A DNA stretch of 5,294 nucleotides from Gammaproteobacteria bacterium (GTDB lineage: Bacteria; Pseudomonadota; Gammaproteobacteria; Pseudomonadales; Azotimanducaceae): the NCBI GenBank assembly GCA_003228415.1, contig QIDL01000031.1, positions 1-5,294 of the forward strand, written 5' to 3'. Shown one piece after another: positions 1 through 5,294 of this stretch. The notes below the pieces were generated by a model, which searched no databases, was not told the origin of the DNA, and was given only the letters and a program-made list of their open reading frames with translations. Position numbers and translations under genes: made by a program. Position 1 is the stretch's first letter. Every line of letters starts with the position of its first letter.

Positions 1-52
1 TAGGATTGAGGAGCTGTTTCGCTGATCGAAGCGCATTCTATATCCCGGAGCG

Positions 53-633
53 CTAGCCGTTTATGCAGGATTCGAAAAATGCGCCCGCTTTGGCCAGCGC
101 GTCCACCGACTCGGGTAGCTGCGGCATGGTCTGAAACACGTGGAATGCGCCATCGTAGACTTCGATATCAACGCTGACGCCGGCCGCTTCTGCCTGTATT
201 GCTAATCGCGTTGAATCATCGAGCAGAATCTCGTGGTCGCCGACCTGGATAAACAGGGGTGGCAGATCACCGAGATCTCCAAACAAGGGGGACACGCCCG
301 GATCGGTTGCGTCCGTATCGCCTCGATAGAGTTGCGCCATGGGTTCGAGCAGCGTCGGTGAAACCATGGGGTCGTGTTCTGCTCGAGTTTGCAATGAATC
401 CCCAGAGGCGGACAGATCTGTCCACGGTGAGAACAGGATGGCCCCCGCCGGTAGAGGATCTGCAGCGGCTTTCAGTGCCAGAAGGCAAGCCAGAGCGAGT
501 CCGCCGCCTGCCGAGTCGCCACCAAGAACCACTCGACCTGGCTCAATGCCGCGACCAATCAATGCTCGATATGCGCCGACGGCATCCTCGACCGCAGCAG
601 GGCGACTGCAGCCTGCATTTCTTCACTGGCCAT
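53..633 (-). pseudogene. HSL-family alpha/beta-hydrolase (esterase/lipase) remnant with internal deletion and frameshift
   Basis: The long open part, read from a TTG at 562 to the TAG at 53-55 (169 residues), is the C-terminal half of an alpha/beta-hydrolase fold-3 esterase. It has the nucleophile elbow GDSAGGG (Ser17 of this fragment), SPWTDLS, the acid-bearing block GDHEILLDD (about 108-116) and the catalytic-His block FHVFQ (His141). Homologous-looking sequence continues in frame upstream of the TTG as PAAVEDAVGAYRA (about 563-601), then stops at a TGA (623-625). In another frame, an ATG at 631-633, three bases after the VWA stop, starts MASEEMQAAVALLRSRM, which resembles the usual N-terminus of this family, and closes at 559-561. 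Intact members have about 290-320 residues; roughly 100 are missing between these parts, including the HGGG oxyanion-hole motif. I infer an internal deletion that left the ends out of frame. The triad residues survive, but no oxyanion hole can form, so the product is probably inactive. The family hydrolyses short-chain esters. The alternative, a functional short protein from TTG, is unlikely. Confidence 0.75.
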
Positions 634-636
634 GTT

Positions 637-2481
637 TCAATCCCGCCCCGCCGACGTGAACGCCGGTCTAAGACTGCGCTGCGAACGCTTCATGGATGCG
701 ATGGCATCCTCGCAGGATGTGGGCTCGAGTAGATCGCGGTACTCGGAATGAGATACAACGCCGTCTTTCTTCTTCAATACCAATGTCAGTTCGTCCCTTG
801 CCGCCAGACTGAATTGCACCTCTCGCGCCGGTACGCTATCGAGTTCCATTCGGTAGTCACCCATGGGCAGAAACAACGGCTCGTTGGAACCAAGGACACC
901 CCTGGCGACAACGGTATCCTCTTTCAATACGCGAAAACGCGTCCTGACGGTCACTTCCAGGGCAGCTTTGAGCTCTTCGGCGCTGTTGGCGGTGAGAAAG
1001 AGACCGCCGGAAGCGTCTGCGATGGCTTGCAGGCTCGCGGCGTCTTCATCCGCCGCGTTGTTCAGCCCGAAGCCGATCAGGTGAATCATGATGCCCTGCT
1101 CGCGAAGCTTAGCCGCTGCTGCCACCGGATCCCCGCCACAGCTTTCGATGCCGTCGGTAACCAACACCAATGCACGCTCGCTCTCGAGCGCAGCGAAATC
1201 ACCGGCGGCCTGGTTCAGCGCGTAAGCGATGGGCGTCTGCCCCAGCGGTCGCAGTTCGGAGATCGCCTCACGGATGGGAGCCCGGCTCTCGGCACCGAAC
1301 GGCACGAGTAGGGCAGAGTCGGTGCAGTTGTTGTTATCGCTTGGACTGGCGTTACCATACGCCCGCAAAGCCAGATTCATGTCGTCCGGGAGCCATGCCG
1401 AGGCATCGAGCAATATTTCTTTGGCGACGGCCATCTTCGGCTTACCGTCTATCTGTCCCCACATGCTTCTCGATGCATCCACGACAATCTCGACCGCTCG
1501 TTCATTGAGGGACAGTGCCGGTCGTCCTTCATTCAAAGCCGTTACCTCTAATGTGGCACAGCTTGCATCACCCACATTCACGGTGACGATGGATTCCTTT
1601 GTCTGGTTGTCCAGGCTGGTTGCCAAGGCAACGATTCGATTTTCGCCCACCTCCAGGCCTACCGTGCCTGTGAACGTGCCGCCTGCCAGTTTCGCGAGGA
1701 CCGGGTCCGAGCCGTTGACGCTCAGTGTGACGGTGTCAACGGCGGTAGTCCGAAGGTTCAAGAAGGCTTCGGGCAGCTCGGATGGGTCCAACACCCAGGC
1801 GAAGCTGCCGCCGGTGGCTGCCGCGATTTCTTCGAGAAGAAAACCACCTCTGAGATTCTCCCCGAGTAACATGGTTTGAATCGCGATTCCCTGCGCTTGG
1901 ACTTGTAAGGTCGCTGCACGCGCCTTGTTTTCGTTCGACATACCGTCGGTAAAGAGCATGATGACACGCGATGATTCTGGTCGGCCGTGCTGCGTCAGCT
2001 CTTCGAGAGCGGTGAGAATACCGTCGGCAAGATCGGTGCCGCCCGATCGTTTCAGATTCTCGAGCGCCTGGATGACATCGTCTCGGTTCGCGGTCAGAGG
2101 TTGAATCAGCTCACTCTTGTTGTTGAAGCCGATGACACCAATTCTGGTATCGCTTTTCGGCGAAAGACTTTCGATCAGGCCGATTGCCGCTGCGGTACGA
2201 AAGTCGTCCGGATCGTTGTGACGCAGGCTCGTTGAGGTATCCAGCACCAGCATCATGTCGATGAACCGCACACCGCCGATGGTCGAGGCAACGCCTTCCA
2301 CCTCGACGGAGATCTGACCGCTGGTCGATACAAAATCGTCCGAGGGCGAGTGAATCTCCACCTTCAGCTCGCCGGGGCTCACCGCCGACATGCCAGGCCG
2401 CGGATCGAATGCTTCGGTACCGGCAGCCGTTGCGTAGCCACACACCAGGACCGAAAGTATGACGATAAGAGAGTTTTGCAT
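637..2481 (-). CDS. Exported protein with two VWA domains, the first apparently nested in an Ig-like domain
   Basis: This 614-residue protein is probably periplasmic or surface-exposed. Residues 1-20 form a signal peptide (MQNSLIVILSVLVCGYATAA) with a likely signal peptidase I site near ATA or TAA. The Cys at 14 is not in a good lipobox. Residues 40-67 look like the first strands of an Ig-like domain, and residues 248-304 (LSVNG, GTFTGTV, VGENRIVALAT) look like the rest of it. VWA1 (about 72-243) lies between them, with a complete metal-binding MIDAS: DTSTS (81-85), Thr149 in GGTD and Asp179 in FTDG. VWA2 (about 330-513) also has a complete MIDAS: DASRSM (335-340), Thr416 and Asp443 in VTDG. 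Cys386 and Cys448 (ESCGG) are a likely disulfide pair. A beta-rich tail (about 515-570) precedes a basic C-terminus. VWA domains bind protein ligands through a divalent metal; the ligand here is unknown. The start at 2481 is chosen because AAGGAG precedes it and the signal peptide begins there; an ATG at 2520 would add 13 residues ahead of the signal peptide. Confidence 0.9.
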   Translation of the reverse strand: MQNSLIVILSVLVCGYATAAGTEAFDPRPGMSAVSPGELKVEIHSPSDDFVSTSGQISVEVEGVASTIGGVRFIDMMLVLDTSTSLRHNDPDDFRTAAAIGLIESLSPKSDTRIGVIGFNNKSELIQPLTANRDDVIQALENLKRSGGTDLADGILTALEELTQHGRPESSRVIMLFTDGMSNENKARAATLQVQAQGIAIQTMLLGENLRGGFLLEEIAAATGGSFAWVLDPSELPEAFLNLRTTAVDTVTLSVNGSDPVLAKLAGGTFTGTVGLEVGENRIVALATSLDNQTKESIVTVNVGDASCATLEVTALNEGRPALSLNERAVEIVVDASRSMWGQIDGKPKMAVAKEILLDASAWLPDDMNLALRAYGNASPSDNNNCTDSALLVPFGAESRAPIREAISELRPLGQTPIAYALNQAAGDFAALESERALVLVTDGIESCGGDPVAAAAKLREQGIMIHLIGFGLNNAADEDAASLQAIADASGGLFLTANSAEELKAALEVTVRTRFRVLKEDTVVARGVLGSNEPLFLPMGDYRMELDSVPAREVQFSLAARDELTLVLKKKDGVVSHSEYRDLLEPTSCEDAIASMKRSQRSLRPAFTSAGRD

Positions 2482-2489
2482 GGCACGAT

Positions 2490-2495
2490 CTCCTT
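2490..2495 (-). promoter_or_regulatory. Ribosome binding site of the VWA gene
   Basis: AAGGAG on the minus strand ends 8 bases before the ATG at 2479-2481. It is a near-perfect Shine-Dalgarno sequence and decides the start in favour of the Met that opens the signal peptide, over the upstream ATG at 2518-2520. Confidence 0.8.
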
Positions 2496-2558
2496 GAACC
2501 GAATCTGCGCGCATCACCAATCGAGGCTCTATCGGAAATCCCTGTTTGGTGAATAGGC

Positions 2559-2651
2559 GAACCCGGTCCGGATCATAGAACGGAGCAGAACCAGTAGGCG
2601 GGCGTGGTGCTCACTTTGGGAGTCCTGCGCGCTGAAACTGGGACCGGGTTC
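2559..2651. repeat. Perfect 11-bp inverted repeat pair in the divergent promoter region
   Basis: GAACCCGGTCC (2559-2569) and its exact reverse complement GGACCGGGTTC (2641-2651) lie 71 bp apart, with centres separated by 82 bp, close to 8 helical turns. Each copy is itself an imperfect dyad: GAACC, a central base, then GGTCC, with four of five positions pairing. The match stops at both ends of the 11 bp. Both copies sit between two divergently transcribed genes. The left copy overlaps the expected start site of the weak VWA promoter candidate, and the right copy lies about 15 bp upstream of the WS/DGAT promoter candidate. I infer a possible operator pair for a dimeric regulator, perhaps with looping. 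A chance repeat or a long-loop RNA stem remains possible. Confidence 0.45.
2572..2577 (-). promoter_or_regulatory. Possible -10 element of the VWA promoter
   Basis: TATGAT on the minus strand matches five of six bases of the sigma-70 -10 consensus and would give a leader of roughly 85 bases before the VWA start. I find no convincing -35 hexamer 16-18 bp upstream of it, so it would need an activator or another sigma factor, or it is a chance match. Confidence 0.25.
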
Positions 2652-2666
2652 CGCCGGCTAAGGAAG

Positions 2667-2696
2667 TTGGACGTCGCGGGTCCGATGGCACATAGT
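2667..2696 (+). promoter_or_regulatory. Possible sigma-70-type promoter of the WS/DGAT operon
   Basis: TTGGAC (2667-2672) and CATAGT (2691-2696) are separated by 18 bp. They match the -35 and -10 consensus at three and four of six positions. Transcription would start near 2703, leaving a leader of about 35 bases before the ATG at 2739. The match is weak and is proposed because of its position in the divergent intergenic region. Confidence 0.3.
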
Positions 2697-2738
2697 GTTC
2701 CCTGTCACCTTTGCTTAAGCCTGCTTACGGATGAGCGC

Positions 2739-4196
2739 ATGACACAGCGACTAACAGCAACAGACGCATCGTTTCTGTATATGGAGACGGCCAGCGGGCC
2801 TATGCACATTTCTTCGGTGTATGTGCTCGAAGGTGAACTCGAGTTCGAGCGGCTGTTTCAGCACTTTGCCGAACGAATTCACCTGGTGCCCGCCTACCGC
2901 CGGAAGCTCGCACAGGTACCATTCAACCTGGGACATCCCACCTGGGTGGACGATCCGGATTTCGAATTGGCGAACCACCTGGCTCACTTTGAACTCCCTC
3001 CTGGTTCTAACATCGAGGACGGGCTTGATGCTGCCACTGAGTTGAACGAGCCGATGCTCGATCGCGGCCGGCCGCTCTGGAAAGTCTGCCTGATCAGCGG
3101 TATTGCAGGTAAATCGTTGCTCCTGCAGATGGTGCACCACGCGATGATCGACGGTGTATCAGGTGTCGAACTCTCCACCATCCTCTACGATTTCGACCCG
3201 CAAGGCGCCAATCGGGAACCGCCGGAAAAAGCCTGGAATCCCGAACCGGTGGCCGGCCCGCTGGAACTGTTCAGCGAAGCATTGGCCGACAATCTGCAAA
3301 CTGCCCGCGAGTCTCGTCCCTGGGAAATTTTCAATGGCGTCAAGCAAAGACGTTTACTGGCCCGGGCGGCCAGGGTGATGGGGCAATTCCTCACGCGTCC
3401 GGCGATCACAGCGCCGTTTAATGCCGGATTCGTCGGACCGAAGCGACGGGTGCGCTATGTAAAACACTCCTTTGCGGAAATCCGGGAGATTCGGCGAGCC
3501 CTGGGCGGTACCATCAACGACGTGGTCCTCACAGTCGTCACCGAAGCGGTTGCCCGTTATCTGGCGGACCACGAGGAGCAGACCGAAGACAAATTCCTGC
3601 GGATCATGTGTCCGGTGAGCGTTCGTACCGAAGATGAAGCGGGCGCACTTGGAAACCGGGTATCGGCGATTTTTCCAATGCTGCCGGCCTGGCCCATGGA
3701 TGTGGTTCGGCGGCTGACAGCGGTGTGTGCGGAGACCCAGCGAATCAAGCATGATGAAGAAGCCCAGGCACTGGCGCTGGTCTCCGAAAGCGGTCCCGAT
3801 GTCTGGCCGCTTGCCATGGCACCCAGTCAGCTGGTTGGTACAGCGTTGGATCCGACCGTCTTCGCGGCAAAGACACCCATGCCGCTGTTTCCTGCCTTGA
3901 GTGGGTGGCGCCCGCCGAATTTCGGCTACAACTTTACCTGCACTAACGTGCCAGGTGTGCAAGTACCGCAATATCTGGCCGGTCATAAAGTGACCGACAC
4001 CATTGGGTTGTTGGTGCTCAATGGTAATGTCGGCTGCAGCGTGACCGTTCTCAGTTACAATCAGGAGCTGTTTTTCAGCTTCATCTGTGAGCCCAGACTG
4101 TTGCCCGATCTTGAGACGATCGTGGATGCCACCAACGCGAGTTTTGCAGAGTTGCTGGTTGCCGCCCGGGAACGCACCCAGCAACTCAGTGCTTGA
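2739..4196 (+). CDS. Wax ester synthase / acyl-CoA:diacylglycerol acyltransferase (WS/DGAT)
   Basis: The 485-residue protein has the usual length for bacterial WS/DGATs. These enzymes transfer an acyl group from acyl-CoA to a long-chain alcohol (wax ester) or to diacylglycerol (triacylglycerol) at the cytoplasmic membrane and lipid-body surface. The N-terminus has the family pattern TATDASFLYMET followed by GPMHI (residues 6-24). The catalytic motif HHxxxDG is intact as HHAMIDG (133-139), whose second His is the expected general base. PLW (112-114), the GTINDVVL block (257-264), PVSVRTEDEAGALGNRVS (292-309) and TNVPG (402-406) are the other conserved blocks, so the N- and C-terminal halves are both complete. 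The reading frame stays open upstream to a possible ATG at 2604, but those 45 codons are unlike the family and would cross the promoter region, so the ATG at 2739 is preferred. The ribosome site before it (GGATGAG) is weak. This is the first gene of a plus-strand operon. Preference for wax ester or triacylglycerol cannot be told from the sequence. Confidence 0.95.
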   Translation: MTQRLTATDASFLYMETASGPMHISSVYVLEGELEFERLFQHFAERIHLVPAYRRKLAQVPFNLGHPTWVDDPDFELANHLAHFELPPGSNIEDGLDAATELNEPMLDRGRPLWKVCLISGIAGKSLLLQMVHHAMIDGVSGVELSTILYDFDPQGANREPPEKAWNPEPVAGPLELFSEALADNLQTARESRPWEIFNGVKQRRLLARAARVMGQFLTRPAITAPFNAGFVGPKRRVRYVKHSFAEIREIRRALGGTINDVVLTVVTEAVARYLADHEEQTEDKFLRIMCPVSVRTEDEAGALGNRVSAIFPMLPAWPMDVVRRLTAVCAETQRIKHDEEAQALALVSESGPDVWPLAMAPSQLVGTALDPTVFAAKTPMPLFPALSGWRPPNFGYNFTCTNVPGVQVPQYLAGHKVTDTIGLLVLNGNVGCSVTVLSYNQELFFSFICEPRLLPDLETIVDATNASFAELLVAARERTQQLSA

Positions 4197-4220
4197 AACG
4201 AACCAGATACGAGAACACAT

Positions 4221-4808
4221 ATGTCCAGCCAGATCGCCGAGAATTACCCGAAGTCTGTCCGCTTGCCGGAAGGTGCGGAAATAGAGATCCGTCTGATGCA
4301 ACCCGCCGACAGGGATGCCATTCTGGCATTTGCCCGCAATCTGCCTCAGGAAGATTTGCTGTTTCTGCGGGTGGATCTAACCGAAGAGGCTGTGGTGGAT
4401 GACTGGATGGGTAATCTTCAGACCGGTCACCCTTCGTCGATTGTTGCCTACGACGAGGCGGGCCTCATTGGATACGCCACGGTACATAGCAATCCTGCCC
4501 CCTGGACCCGCGGCGTGGGGGAAATCAGGGTGAACGTGAGTCCGAACTACCGGGGCAAGGGTCTTGGCCGGGTACTTACCTCGCAAATATTCGATCTGGC
4601 CAGAACGATCGGACTACGCAAGCTGGTGGCGAACATGACTACCGACCAGCATGGCGCACAGGCTGCGTTTCGCCGTCTTGGCTTTGTGCCGGAAGCACTG
4701 CTGGCCGACTATGTAGAAGATCGCAACGGCATGCCGCGTGACATGGTGATCATGTCGTATACCATCGACGGACACAGCGATCAGGTTGCCGAACCGCTGA
4801 AAGTCTGA
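4221..4808 (+). CDS. GNAT-family N-acetyltransferase
   Basis: The 195-residue protein is a single GNAT domain that transfers an acetyl (or other acyl) group from CoA to an amine. After a short N-terminal tail, IEIRLMQPADRDAI (about 21-34) is the first strand and helix. Strands around IVAYDEAGLIGYATV (74-88) and EIRVNVSPN (101-109) lead into the acetyl-CoA pyrophosphate loop YRGKGLG (110-116), the R/Q-x-x-G-x-G motif. AAFRRLGFVPEALLADYVED (148-167) is motif B, and the C-terminal strand ends near MVIMSYTI. The central segment resembles single-domain relatives of the GNAT module found in protein-lysine acetyltransferases of the Pat type. That similarity is suggestive only, and the substrate is unknown. 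The gene starts 24 bp after the WS/DGAT stop on the same strand with only a weak GAGA ribosome site, so the two are probably co-transcribed. Confidence 0.88.
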   Translation: MSSQIAENYPKSVRLPEGAEIEIRLMQPADRDAILAFARNLPQEDLLFLRVDLTEEAVVDDWMGNLQTGHPSSIVAYDEAGLIGYATVHSNPAPWTRGVGEIRVNVSPNYRGKGLGRVLTSQIFDLARTIGLRKLVANMTTDQHGAQAAFRRLGFVPEALLADYVEDRNGMPRDMVIMSYTIDGHSDQVAEPLKV

Positions 4809-4814
4809 TCAGCG

Positions 4815-4832
4815 AGTGCCCGCGGGTACTCA
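4815..4832 (+). other. Short hairpin just after the GNAT stop codon
   Basis: GAGTGCCCGCGGGTACTC folds into a stem of about seven pairs, including one G-T wobble, around a CGCG loop. It starts six bases after the GNAT stop. No run of T follows, so it is not a canonical intrinsic terminator. It may protect the upstream transcript end, partly attenuate read-through to the SDR gene, or be incidental. The 90-bp gap before the SDR gene otherwise shows only a small GCGG-AAATG-CCGC stem (4847-4859). Confidence 0.35.
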
Positions 4833-4886
4833 CCCATCAGAGGTTGCGGAAATGCCGCCAGGTCGGCCCACCTCAAACAGACGTCT

Positions 4887-4890
4887 GGAG
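4887..4890 (+). promoter_or_regulatory. Ribosome binding site of the SDR gene
   Basis: GGAG ends 8 bases before the GTG at 4899-4901, the best spacing for any candidate start in this frame. It supports GTG as initiator of a protein whose Rossmann motif begins about 12 residues later, as usual for the family. Confidence 0.7.
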
Positions 4891-4898
4891 AAAACATC

Positions 4899-5294
4899 GT
4901 GTCCGTCTTTACCAACGAACTATGCGTTGTTACCGGCGCTGTTTCAGGCCTCGGGGCCGCTGTCACCAGATTACTCGCCCACCTCGGAGCGAAAGTTCTC
5001 GCGTTGGATGTGCAGGATGAGGAGGGAGTGCAGATGGCCGCTGAACCCGGTGTGCAATATGCCCATTGTGATGTCAGTCAATGGCAGGACTGGCAGAATG
5101 TCGTGGCGTTATTGGCCGAATCTGGGCCGCCAAAATTCGTTCATCTGAACGCGGGTATCCAGATCGCACCACCGGATGCGCCGCTGGAGGACTATCAGTT
5201 TGCCAATATGCAACTGGATCGCTATCGACGCTTGATGGGGGTCAACGTAGACGGCGTTGTATTCGGCCTGCAGGCATTGCTGCCGGGGCTTCCC
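4899..5294 (+). CDS. Short-chain dehydrogenase/reductase (SDR), N-terminal part, cut by the window edge
   Basis: The GTG-initiated frame runs open for 132 codons to the end of the window. The product begins SVFTNELCVVTGAVSGLGAA and is an NAD(P)-dependent oxidoreductase with a Rossmann fold. The cofactor motif TGxxxGxG is present as TGAVSGLG (residues 12-19). Asp37 at the end of the second strand (VLALDV) favours NAD(H) over NADP(H). CDVS (57-60) is the adenine-contacting block, NAG (84-86) is the structural motif after strand four, and Asn116 in GVNVDGVVFG is the likely first residue of the catalytic Asn-Ser-Tyr-Lys tetrad. The Ser and YxxxK lie beyond the window; classical SDRs have about 250 residues, so roughly half is seen. 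The gene follows the GNAT gene by 90 bp on the same strand. A role in alcohol/aldehyde metabolism alongside WS/DGAT is possible from gene order, but the substrate cannot be read from this half. Confidence 0.9.
   Translation, partial: MSVFTNELCVVTGAVSGLGAAVTRLLAHLGAKVLALDVQDEEGVQMAAEPGVQYAHCDVSQWQDWQNVVALLAESGPPKFVHLNAGIQIAPPDAPLEDYQFANMQLDRYRRLMGVNVDGVVFGLQALLPGLP

Noticed and set aside
20..33. A small CGCT/AGCG stem downstream of the hydrolase remnant, considered as a terminator.
   Set aside because: The stem is only four pairs and no T-tract follows in the minus-strand direction.
1..36. A minus-strand ATG at 34-36 that opens a 12-codon frame running off the left edge.
   Set aside because: The part seen is too short to recognise and only a poor GGGAT ribosome site precedes it. 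It could be the next gene, but nothing here supports that.
1229..1879. A 216-codon plus-strand frame inside the VWA gene, and similar shorter plus-strand frames at 259-732 and 748-1311.
   Set aside because: Each is antisense to well-supported coding sequence, has low-complexity Ser/Ala/Arg composition, and shows no motif or convincing ribosome site.
2604..2738. An upstream in-frame extension of WS/DGAT by 45 codons.
   Set aside because: The extra residues do not resemble the family N-terminus, the ATG lacks a ribosome site, and the stretch overlaps the probable promoter. The TATDASFLYMET start is standard for this family.
3354..4301. A 315-codon open frame on the minus strand opposite WS/DGAT and the start of the GNAT gene.
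   Set aside because: It lies antisense to two genes with clear family motifs. Its translation is rich in His, Arg and Gln with no recognisable domain, as expected of a shadow frame in G+C-rich DNA.
4816..5148. A 110-codon plus-strand frame overlapping the start of the SDR gene.
   Set aside because: It is in a different frame from the SDR, whose Rossmann motifs are unambiguous, and its product is a Pro/Arg/Ser-rich sequence with no domain.

Overview
The window (about 57% G+C by eye) looks like chromosomal DNA from a Gram-negative, probably gammaproteobacterial, lipid-storing bacterium. This placement is an inference. It rests on a bacterial wax ester synthase/diacylglycerol acyltransferase (WS/DGAT), an exported von Willebrand factor A (VWA) protein of a type common in Proteobacteria, and Shine-Dalgarno-led genes. 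No sequence allows a species call. I see no RNA gene, insertion sequence, CRISPR array, prophage or defence system.

Layout. The left half (53-2481) is read on the minus strand. The first gene from the divergent promoter region encodes an exported protein of 614 residues with two VWA domains (637-2481). Three bases after its stop lies the remnant of an HSL-family alpha/beta-hydrolase gene (53-633). It keeps a plausible N-terminus and an intact C-terminal half, but the middle, including the HGGG oxyanion block, is missing and the two parts are in different frames. The right half (2739-5294) is read on the plus strand: WS/DGAT (2739-4196), a GNAT acetyltransferase 24 bp downstream (4221-4808), and a short-chain dehydrogenase/reductase (SDR) with a GTG start (4899 to the window edge, incomplete).

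The 257-bp divergent intergenic region (2482-2738) carries weak promoter-like hexamers for both directions. It also has a perfect 11-bp inverted repeat, GAACCCGGTCC/GGACCGGGTTC, whose two copies are centred 82 bp apart. Each copy is itself an imperfect dyad, so a shared regulator is a reasonable hypothesis.

How the genes may work together. WS/DGAT makes neutral storage lipids from acyl-CoA and an alcohol or diacylglycerol. The linked SDR could act on an alcohol, aldehyde or acyl intermediate, and the GNAT could be a protein or small-molecule acetyltransferase. These links come from gene order only. The main oddities are the VWA domain that appears to be inserted inside an Ig-like domain in the exported protein, the internally deleted hydrolase, and the repeat pair between the two operons. 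None amounts to a clearly new biological system.
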